Assembly: GCA_951213105.1 (NCBI GenBank)
Contig: OX578152.1
Coordinates: 97,586,568 to 97,650,567 of the forward strand
Origin: Amaurobius ferox
Lineage: Eukaryota > Arthropoda > Arachnida > Araneae > Amaurobiidae
Reading direction: 5' to 3'
DNA: 64,000 nucleotides
Shown one piece after another: positions 38,801 through 50,800 of the stretch. The first letter of the stretch is position 1. Every line of letters begins with the position of its first letter. The notes below the pieces were generated by a model that was given only the letters and a program-made list of their open reading frames with translations, made no database searches and was not told the origin of the DNA. Both the position numbers and the translations under genes were made by a program.

Positions 38801-41800
38801 AAAAATAAAGCAAGTATGCTTTGAAAATTCCACATATATGTACATACAGTAGACTCAATTTGGTTTCGACTTACGCGTAAGAAGCTAAATTGTCCCAAAT
38901 GATGTTGAAAAAAAATTGAGTAATAAATTTTATAAATTCCATAATACTTTTTACAAATATTTTTTTTTTCTCTAAATTTTGGACTTTCTATATTCATGTG
39001 TATTGGAAATTTTATACATGTCCCTGGGCACTATTAACTAAAGCTGCACCTGTGTTGGAAATTCAAATAAAATATGCATGAGTATATCATTTGCTTTGCA
39101 AATTTGGTCTAATTTATATAAATACAATTTAGCAAACTTGTAAAAATGGGGATGATACATACCTAATGAAAGGCTTGGTCATGATGACAATTGTCTTTAA
39201 CCAAAATGTTGGATGAACCAAGTATAGACCTTTGAGATTCTTTCGTAACCTTTAGGATGAAAAGGAAATAATGTAGAAAAATGCATTATTACAACATATA
39301 TAAACTGACTATAAAATACTTCCCTTGCTTTTAACTGAAATAATAAAAGAATTAGGTGAATGAATTAATTAAATACCTGACCTTAAAAAATAATAAAGAA
39401 GTCATTCTGACAGGGAATATGTATTTTCAAAGTAGCTCTTACAATTTAAACCATGTAACAGAAGGTAATATATTTTGTACAGGACTTAGATTTAGCCATT
39501 ATTACCCAGCAGTAAGTACTACTATACATAGTAACTCATAGCATTAGTTATATTAAATATGTCAAGTGCAACTAAATACCTATTAAGATATAAGGGCACT
39601 TGAGCATATAAGGGTACTTGAGCATTATAACAACCTCTGTTAGCACACTTTAAAAATTATTGACATTCTGGCATGCTTCTTTCTCTGATCCCAAACTATA
39701 TTATTGCCATGAAATGGTGACAAAGCCCAATGTCAACAATAACTTAACACAAAATGTTGGAAATACTGATTTAAATACATTAAAATAAGCCTAAATAAAT
39801 TTAATTAAATTTAAAAAAAAATCTTGGTTTACATTTTACTAATTTAAATTTGAAAATATTTTCTTTGCTTTTTAATAATCTAAATAAAATAAATTATTTA
39901 TGTTTCAATAATTTAAATTTTAAAATGTTTTGTTTACTTTGCAAATTTAAATATTTAAATGTAAAAAGTTTTGTTTACTTTGCACATTTAAATATTTAAA
40001 TGTAAAAAATTTTGTTTACTTTGCAAATTTAAATATTTAAATGTAAAAATGTTTGTTTACTTAAATGATTGACATTTTTAAGCATGTTACTTACTTTTAT
40101 TAAAAATTTTCTACATATTATAAATGAACAAACAATGATTAAACAAAACAAAAGATTAATTATACCCTATTTGAATTTCTTGTCCAATCCAGGTATTGTA
40201 AAATCAGATTCCTTAATATTTTGTTAATAATTGGTTTCATTTGCATCTAACATACCAATCATCACTAGTTTCCATAAACTCTGACCGTAAATAAGTGTTT
40301 TTCATCAATTAGAAATTTATTATATTATGTATTAACAGAGGTCAAATTTATAACACTTATAATGACAAATTTCAAATAACTTTCCTTGTATTTATCTTAC
40401 AAATATGTACTTCTTTTCCTGAAATTTTTTTTATTATTTTGTCACTTTTAAACAATTTAAAAAAAAATACCATATACTTGCTACAAAGTTCTAGAATCTT
40501 CTCGATATGCCTATTAGATGTTATCAGTATATATGCTTTAGTTCAAATTGTTTCTATTAGACGACATACTATATTTCAAACTTTTATAGATGTTGCGTTT
40601 TCACAGAATTAATTTCAGCGGATTGAAGAAAAATTTTAAAAATATATCAGAAATTGTATATGTACATAAAGTATATAGAGGAAGCTCCATCAGGATTCTT
40701 GAAATTCCAGTTTATAATTTGTCTAGCTTCAAGTCTGCCATGTTTGCACAGGATAATTAAAAGATATCTAATATCAAGGAAAACTTGAGCAATGTAGATA
40801 AGTTCAAATAAAATAACAATGCAGCATACAGCTGTTCCAAGGATATACTGGATTTTCTTTGGCAGTGAAAGAGAACCAACAAACTCAAAGTAATTAAAAA
40901 AGACAAAATGGGCCTAAACTTTGGGGCTCAAACAAACAAATGGGCTTTTTTTGTCCTCAGGTTTGTTTGTTCTCTTGCACAGATGAAGGGGATCCAGCAT
41001 ATCCTTGAAACACCTGTATGGTATATTATTTTATTTGTGCTTAAATACGTTGCTAAGTTTTCCTTATCCTTTGCAAAGTGTTTTTCACTTATTGATACTT
41101 AATATCAATATGCAACTTTTGCACGTCTGCAGCACTGAATTAAAAAATATGACATGACATGTTTCGCAGAAAAGATGTCAGACATAGATTTATCCTTGCC
41201 CAAATACATTTAACATAGAAACTTACTTTATGGTATAAAGCTTTCTTTCTGTGATACATTTTTACATTCAAATAACATGTGATAGCAAAACGTTTAATTT
41301 ATTAATATTTGTCAGTCATTATCGTTAAAATAATTTTTAAATTTGTGCTCTGCAATTTATTGTAAAATCATATTACCATTCTTATGTTATTTAGTGATAT
41401 TTTATGATTGTTTTTTATATGTATCTAAAAAACCCGAGATATTCATATTTTAAGGAAGTTTCAATCCATTTGTGATCAATCAATTTAAACCAATTCTAAA
41501 TTAATAATCACAAAATTTTAAAGTGCTATTTATTTTCATTGTTAAGTTGGCCTGATCTACTGCCAAAAAAATTAGAATAATTTTTTTTTTCAAAAAATCT
41601 TTTAACTTTTCTTTTTTAAATTTCAAATTGCTTGAGGCCAAGAAAAATATTTATTTACAATAATCAAATTTTGTAATATATCATACACAACTTTGTACCC
41701 TCAGATGAATTGAATAAAAAAAAAAAATCTGATGTGGGCAACACATGACTTTCCTTATATAATGTAATGAATTTACTACTTTTACAGTAAAAAAAATAGG

Positions 41801-44800
41801 TTTTTCTTATAGTAGATACTAATATTCTTTCCAAGACATTGAATTTTCGACAATTAGTCGTCATTTTCATCCATTTGACGAGATTTTCGTTAATTTTGCA
41901 ACATTTCAAAAAGTCGCCAAGTTGGCGACATTCCGCCAAATTCGTCGCCAAAATCTCGCCAAGTGTTATGCACTAAGAAATAAGTTATTCTTACAGCAGA
42001 TAAATGACTATTGGCGTTCAAATACAAACGTATTACTCAGAGTCTTTTTTCATGAATGGAATGAGCTAGATCCACGAGAATGATGTCACCCAATTTGTCG
42101 CATGGTATAACATATGAAAAGTGAACATGTTTATCAATAGGAAATATTTTTTTTTTATTTTATATGACTTTTTGATATTTTTTTTGAAAAATGTACAATA
42201 TCTCGAGAACGGTTCGTGATAGCGTTCTAAAATTCATGTCAATCGTTTTCTAATGAAAAATTACATAAGAAATGTCTATTTGCGTAACTTTATTAGTGGT
42301 TTTGATTTTTTGATGATTTTTTCAAAATTTCATTCGAAAATTTAGGGGGCTTCTGAACATTCGATTGCGTATAAAAACAATAGGCTTCCAGTGTTTACGG
42401 ATTGTGATTTTTGTACCAAATTTGGCTCAAATCGGTCCATTCGTTCGTCAGTTATCGTCTCCACAGACCCACTGACACACACACACACACACACACGTAC
42501 ACACAGACATCACTTCAAAAATGTTTGATTCGTGATCAGGGATGTTTGAAACGTGCTCTCCCGTCGAAAACTCGAATTCGAATTTTCGACCCCGTCACAA
42601 TACTTTCCTTATACATTATGTATATAAGGAAAGTAATAAAGAAAAAACAAATGTTTGTATACATTTTGTTCCATCCTAATATACACAGTATGAGAAAGTA
42701 AGAATGTTGGTAACACATTTTACCTTCGATCAATCATTTGATAACAGCGCTTTAACCATCCAAAGCTTGGCATATTACTTCTCTCTGTGGCACCATGAAG
42801 ATATACTAGTACATAGTCTTCAGCAACAAGCTCATCAAGAGTGGTTATCACATAGCTACAAATAAATAACACACAAGATTCAACAGTCTATGAATACAAG
42901 AGCTTTTAGAGAAGCTATTGTCTAACCTTTATGTAAAGAACACCAATTTAGTGGAATTTTTTTTGTAGGATGCTCTGATCTATTTAAAAATGTTCTTATA
43001 AACCTTCAAATAGTAAAGGATATTCTCAAAAGTTTTCTTTTGGTCTAAACATTTTTACATGGCAAAAAGAATTATATAACATTTAATTATATAACATTTA
43101 AAAAATAGCAGCAATAACAAAATTTTCAGTTTCATACTTCAACTTTTTATCATAAGTATAAATTTGATTCATAAAATTAAAACTGATTTGCCAAAATAAA
43201 GTGCATATATATAAGCATATAACAGCAAAATACTTAGGAAAGAATATTTTTCTTAAATATAAACAGAAACAATATTATAATAATTAACTTATGTGAAAAA
43301 TATCTAACTTAAATACTAACAGGAACAAATTGTCCATAACATAATCATAGTCTTTGCGACTACGATCAGGTAAGTAGCATGCTGAAAATATAATGATAGC
43401 AGTGAGGGCAGAGCCTTGGTAACCTGGAAAAAGAGTAAGTGTTAAAAAATTAAAATAGAACTGAAGGTCATTAATATTACTAATGAAATGCATACTGAAT
43501 TATAGAAATTTCAGTGTGTGATGCTCCATTCCACATGCTGTAGATATGAATCTTGTTATTTAGAATTCATGAGCAGTGATTAAAATTTTACTTTTAAAAT
43601 AACTAGTTTAACAAGCCTGATCAAAATAATAAATAAAATATGGTTATCTAACTTAATTCACTGATTATTCATTAGTATTCTTATTTTAACTCATGAAAGA
43701 CTAGCATACAGCAATAGCTCGTAATTTACCAGTACGAACTAAAATAAGAATAAGAAAATTTTACTGCTTTTTACATTAAGTAGATTTTCATATGATATGT
43801 TTTCTTAAAATTATAAATAATAATTCAAATTGAGCTACAATATAAGAAATATATATTACTTAAGCATTTTATGTTTTGAGAAAGTTTAAAAGACTCTCTT
43901 ACGTACTTCTGGAATCTTTATGTTGCATCTATCATTAACATGCAGAATGCAATCTCAAAATATTTGGAGGGGCTACATTTAACTTTCTTATGCATTCTTA
44001 TTCTAGATTGTTTAGGTCCACACATATTGTAATCAGTACTATAAAATATATTGTGCCTTTTTATGAGTTTTCATTCACTAGTTCATTTACAAATTTGTGT
44101 AAAATTCTTAAATATTTTTAAGTTGGCAACAGGCCTTTTCATGCTAACAAATGGAAGTATTTGGCTAATTTGCACTAATATATTCAATTATTAGTCTAGT
44201 TACTACCATCTTGTTCTGGGAATTGTCTGTTTTTTTTTTCAAGGAAAGCAATACTATTAAAAACTTAAATTTTGAAAAAATCATGCTCTAATCATCCAAA
44301 CTATAGAAATTTAAGCTAGTTCCAGTTTTATACATAATTTATTAAATTTCATGAAAATATGTGCATTCGTTCTTCAGTTATCATGTCCACAACTCACAGA
44401 TGCACATAACCAAAGACATATTTACAAAAGTCTTTGAAATCAGTCATGAGGTCATTAAACACGCTTTCCCATCAAAATTTTGAATTCAAAAATTATATAG
44501 TAAAAAATACTTTTACTGCACAATAGTGAGAAAGTAAAAAGTTAAAATACATTATGCCTTTCTTAAAATTACCAATTAAAAAAGTTCGATGTATAGTTGA
44601 CAATGGAAACGAATGACAAACCTCCATGAGAAAGAACTTTACGATAAGGTTCAATCACTTTCATGTCAATTTTCCTTTCTTCCCCATTCACCATACAAGA
44701 TTTCCAGCTGCGCTCTTCTTCAAACTCCTCAGCAGCTGACATCTCAGGTATTGGGTCACTCAGAGAGGATTCCAGGTCTACAAATCAGCACATTTGCCAT

Positions 44801-47800
44801 TATTGCAATGCCATTACATCAACAAATGCACAAAAATTCAATTGTCCGGCCACATATTAAACTACCATAAGCCTTAGGGTTGGTTGTGTGGTCTGGGTCT
44901 TTAACAAAGTCAATTGTGAATTTTTTTTACAATTATCACATGTACAATAATAATAATAATAATAACAATAATAATAATAATAAAAACATTAACTGGAGTG
45001 TGGCTTTAGCAGAATCCATTTTTAAGTAATTAAAAATTGGTATCATTGGTTCCAATGATTATAATTATAGTGTGTTACCCTTCAATTTAATGGGCTTGAG
45101 AAAATCTTATGTACCCCCCGGGAAGGGATAACTTGCCCTCTGATCACATAACTAACACAAAAATTGCATCTTGGTTATTTTACACAGCAATAATTGAAAC
45201 TATTAAGTCTTGTGATCATTGAGTCATAAATAAACTCTTTTATGCATGATTATGTAAAATGTTGTCCTATGCTGCCATGTTAAAAAATATAAAATTTCGA
45301 ATAAATTTTTCGCTCGAATTAAAAAACATTCTATCTAGCTCTAGATTTTTCATAATAAAGCTGAATATAAAGTTTCGTGAAAAGCAGCTATTGTTTACAC
45401 AAGAAATTGACCACAGATATACAAACAGATGGACAGCACTAAAAATAGTCAAAACATGTTCAGGAGGTTTTAAAACATATATTGGCATCAAAATCTCAAA
45501 TTTGAAAATTTTCATGTAAACAATACTTTATTTAATATTATATATTATGAGAAAGTAAAAAGGATTCATATTGCTACTATCAGAGTTATTACTTGTGTGA
45601 TGATAAGTTTTAGATAATTATGATACAACATTTGATTTTTTTTAATAGCATTTAAAAAAATATATTAGATTATTCCTTCTTTAGTTCAATTTTGATGTTA
45701 AGACTTTTTATACAAATTGATATCAACTAATTGGATTTGCAGGCATAGCTTAAATAACGATTTTAAAAAAGCAATAACTGTAACAGTATTTAAGGAGTAT
45801 AAAATATTTGTTACTTTTCCCAAATATTCGAGATTTTCTTTTAAGTAACAAATTATCAATTTCTATTTCTGCATTTTATCTTAATTAAAATCAATTTTTC
45901 AATGAGCATAAATGCCCAAGATATACATTATATTGTATTTATCATTTTGTTGATTTATGAAATGCTAGCTTTATCTCCAAACTCTCTTGTTTGGATGATA
46001 CTTTACACTTTTGATACTTTTTACACTCTTGTTATATGCTGCTTACTAGCAAAGACTTTTATTCACAAGTATATGTTGACAGCAGTTTGTTTAATATCCT
46101 TCTATATTATAAAAAAAAAAAATCCTACGATTTTTTTGACACAGCATTATAAACAAATGGTAAAACAGTTCTGAAATTTTACATATAAACTATTTTGAAT
46201 CTCTAAATGTGCAAGACAGGCTTACAATTTTGATTTAAGCTTTAATTAATTAAATATTAGTTAATAAAATTGTTCATTGCCAGTATGGGCAAAGATTTAA
46301 TGGATAAATCTAATTTCTAACTTCTCTGTGATTGTTTGCTGGCAGAAACATCACAGAGATAACCAATGCCAGTGAAATGCCTTATTGTTAATTTTTATAT
46401 AGAAATCCTTTCACAATTAATGTTACCATGAACAATTATGATTAAAATGTAATTATTACTTATCACTGCAGTTAACAAGGATATCTTATCTTAGACAATC
46501 CCATTGTACTTACAATCAGAATTTTCCAATTCCTCCAGAGTGTCAACATCATCAGGAAGAATAATATCATCAGTTGGAGAGAAGAGATCTAAGTCACTTT
46601 TGTTGCTAAGAGAAGACAAACTCCTTTGGTCATCTTCTATTTCATTTGACTTTAAAACCATTGGCGATACAGCAATTCTTTTAAGAGTGCCCCCTCTTTC
46701 AATGTTTGTCATATCAGGATCTATGGTTAAAAATAAGTTTATTTAATTATTTAGATTATAATAAATGGCTAACTTAAGGCTTTACTGATCACAATTAACA
46801 AGTTAATTATGAGCTGTAGTTCGATCACTGCAGTTTACAGAATTTAACTCTGCTATATGTAGTAGGAAACATTATATTCTTATTTCTACTTTTATCAGAC
46901 AAATGAACAAGGGGTGGGATAACCCAGTGGTCAAGGCATGGGGATTGCACTTGGAGGCCCTGAGTTCGATGCTCAGCTCTACCCAAACTATACCCATGTT
47001 TATACGGAGTACGGATATTGTTAAATCTGTGGGTCTGACAGGTCTTCCAGGAGGGTATGGTCCATGTGGATGTAGTCCCCACTAAGTTCCAATCTAAATT
47101 GAAGTGCAATCTTCCAACTGTCCAAACAGATACCTTACACTTTCGGGTAAGTCGAACAGCCTGGGTTGAAAGAAAAAAAGATAAATGAACAAGCAGAATC
47201 CCTATTTCATCATTATATGATACCAATGCACACCAATGGTGAACATCTTAACAAATCTCAAAAACACTTTCCTCAGCTTCAGAGTCCACTGACTTCTAAT
47301 TTCTGTTACACCCTCACTACTGTATTTCATATCTCAACTTTCATTGTTATGGTGACACTTTTGCACCAACATTAATGTAACTATCTTAATGGTAAATGCA
47401 AGTGAGGTGAATTTGAAACAAAGTAAAAAACTGCTATGTCTAACAAACAAAGATCTCGCTGTCTCATTTCTGCAAAATTCTTTAAATTAAAAAAAGTTAT
47501 TAGATATGGTTAAAAAATAGTTGAAAATTTAACATGTTTGATTTTCCTCCCAATTCCCCAATTTGCATGTAAACACCTGTTGCACCAAAGCACCATACAA
47601 CATAATTGGCAAATAAGCATCCGATTTAACATTAAATACTGTTTCAATAGATTTAATCAGTACCAAAAGCAATGCAAAATCACCTTGGAAAGGATTAATC
47701 TGATTAACCCAATATACTTAAAGGTGCAACATAATTTAATATTAAGCGTGTCTACCAAATTTCTAAAATGATTGATTAAAAACTGTAAGAGATAAAGCTA

Positions 47801-50800
47801 GTTTTCTGTAAAAGTGCCTTTTATATACAAAAATCTATAATAGTAAGGAAAACAGAAATGCTATTTGTCTATCCTATGCATAGATTTGTAAAAAAGGTGG
47901 TGGTGGTGTGTGTGTGTGTGTGGGAGGGGGGGGGACACAAACAGTCAGTGGCATATTTGGGAAGAGGAGATCTAATAGTTTCAAGACCCCCTGCCCCAAC
48001 AAAAAATTGCTTGCATTCCTTATATGACAGCAGGATCACCTGCAGTATCATCCAACATTGTTTCTCACCGTTAACTGGCTACCTCCTAAACATGCTGTAT
48101 AACGTAGTCTTAGTACTGGATCCAGACAAATTTCCAGAAGCCCCAAATCAACCATGTGTGTGATGTAGTTTTATAAATTAATCTGGATAAAAAAATCTAG
48201 TAATTTTCATACTTTCTGACTGAGTTTTTAAAGTTAGTTTTACTTAACATATTAATAAATTTAACTTTTTTTTTCCCTCCCCCTGTGATTTAAAATGTAA
48301 ATCAAAAATCTGGAAACTTGGGACCATCCTGTCCACCTAAAATGTTGAGGGAGATATGGCCCCACTCCTCCCCAGTTTCTACATCCATGTTGCCCATAAT
48401 ATATAAAACTAGAAATGAAAAACCAAAAATGAAAACCAGAAATGATTCATGTGCATGTGAAAATGTGTTTAATTACTATATGATACAAAAATCTACATAC
48501 AATTTACAGTATAACAGATTATAAACTTACTTATAAACTTACTTTTTTAACCAACTGTTTGTACTATTACTAACAGTTTTTTTCTCCAAAATTATTTAAG
48601 ATAGCAGTTTGAGCATTTAATTAAAAATAAAATTAAAATACCCTACATTATATGCAATGATATCTTGTGACATTTAGAATTAAGGTGGGTTTAAAGACCT
48701 TAAGTGCTTTTGAATTTAGTGAAGTGACTAACCTTAAGTGCTTTTGAATTTCTGCTTTCAAATTTACAGAATTTGCTGTTTGTGCTTTTACAAAACATAA
48801 AGAGGGATAATATCTGATCATAGCCTGTTCATTTCTAGATTGTTGATCAATAAAATTTTATATACCTTGTTTGAGGTCTATCTCATCAGGTTCAGGAATT
48901 TCATTTTGAATTTCCCCATCAACCTTTAATTTCTGAAATAGGAGAAAAAAAAAATCAGGAATGTATATTGAACATACACACATACATGGATCAAGTATAA
49001 ACAGTCATGAATAATAAATAACATGATCTCCAGCTGTTGAAGTATTTAAGGAATTTAAAATTTTGAAGATAGCTAGTAATGATGTTACCTATAACAGTTA
49101 CTTTTCATGTGATGAAAGTTCACATGCATTACATTAAAAAAAAAAACATTAACTGTAATAGCACTTACAGGCTAAAAAATATTAAAAATTATTTTTCTAA
49201 ATACTCTATATATTTTAAAGTCACAAATTGCTAACTTTTATTCTATGCAAGTCTTTTTTGTGCTAGTCACATTTTGCTTAGGTGCTTAACTACTTTTAAA
49301 CGCTACATTTAAATTTACATAATTTGGTAATTGTGCTTCTGTAAAACAGAACTTTAAATTTATTTATTTACTTTTTCTAAAATGTATGACTGGGCAGGTT
49401 GCTGAAAGTGGCTAATTAATACATTCACTTCCAAAAGTTAAGCATGCAATGCAAATTTTCATTTTTAAAATTGCATTTGAATTTGAGTGGCTGAAAACTG
49501 CTGAGGATGTAGATGGCAGTATGCAAATATCGTATGTTATGGCCAATCAAGATTGACTGTCCAGATATATGCTAATTAGGCAGTCGTTGAAGATGCCAGC
49601 ATTCTGAAGGGTTTGAGGAAGTGCATTTAAATGCTGATACGAAGTGTTTACAACTTTTGTAGGATTATTTTTGATGACATTCGTATTTCTATGGCTGAAA
49701 GAAAATGAATGACAGATAGTAAGCGCTGGCGTGCTGTTGGACACATTGAAGCAGGACAGTCAATCAAAGATGTTGCTATTTTCTTTGGCGTTGATCATTT
49801 GGTAATTTCTTGATTATGGAAACAATTTCAAACAAGTAAAACAGTTGTCCGGAGACCTGTGCCCAGACATCCAAGGGTTACCACTCCCTCTGATGATCGG
49901 TATATTGCTATAGTAGCCAAGCAGAATTGACGAGCGATCTCCACAACTGTTACATCCATGGTTGCAGTAGCACTTGGTAAGACAATATCTACCAGTACTG
50001 TGCACCGAAGGCTCCATGTGAAGGTACTGTATGCCTGACTACTATGTTTTTGTGTTTCATTAACTGTCCAAGCCATAGGGGCAAGATTAAATTGGTGTCA
50101 TCAACATGTCCATTCGACTGTCTCAGATTTGTGAAACGTCCTGTTCATGGACAAGTCCAGATTTGCCATGGAATCAGATGATAAGCATGTAAGGGTCTAG
50201 AGAGAATGAGGCACATGCAATTAGGCCAAGAACATCATCACACATCAAGCATTCAGAGGTGGCAGCGTGGTAGTGTAGGCTGGAATTTTAATGGGATATC
50301 GCATGCACAGAGTTGCACATCTTTAAAGGTGGTTCGGTGATGGCTGTGTGGTATTGGGATAAATTACTAGATCCCATTGCAAGACTCTTCGCTACAGCAG
50401 TTGGTCCTGATTTCCTCCTTATGGACTATAATGCCCGTCCCCCTCGAGCTAACATCGTTAACGAATACCTCGAAAGTGAGGGCATTTCTCGTATGGAGTG
50501 GCCGGCATATTCCTCCGACCTTAATCCTATTGAAAACCTTTGGGATGCCCTCGGATATCATGTCTCTGTAAGTTTACCTCCTCCAACCAGTCTCAGAAAG
50601 TTGGAAACTACCCTATTGAACAAATGGCCATTGCTCGCATCTGCGATGGTTGATCACCTCATTGAAAGAATGGAAAATCGTTGTAAAGTTTGTATGAAGG
50701 TCCGGGGTGGTCACATACCATATTAATGTGAGTTTTATTTGGCTTGCTTACCTTTAAACATCAGTTTGTCAATAACCCAAATGTGACATCATCATATAAC

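Noticed and set aside
45902..46174. 90-codon hydrophobic plus-strand frame resembling a small membrane protein
   Set aside because: AT-rich codons give hydrophobic residues by chance. It lies in an intron antisense to the gene, with no splice or promoter support.
46912..46984. Functional tRNA gene
   Set aside because: It has the acceptor pairing and boxes, but it runs straight into a SINE core and is flanked by target duplications; box B is degenerate.
46825..47226. 133-codon minus-strand open frame
   Set aside because: It runs antisense through the tRNA-headed SINE, and no residue pattern suggests a protein family.
47858..48163. 101-codon plus-strand frame
   Set aside because: It is driven by a GT/G microsatellite (V/C/G-rich start) and an unassigned repeat.
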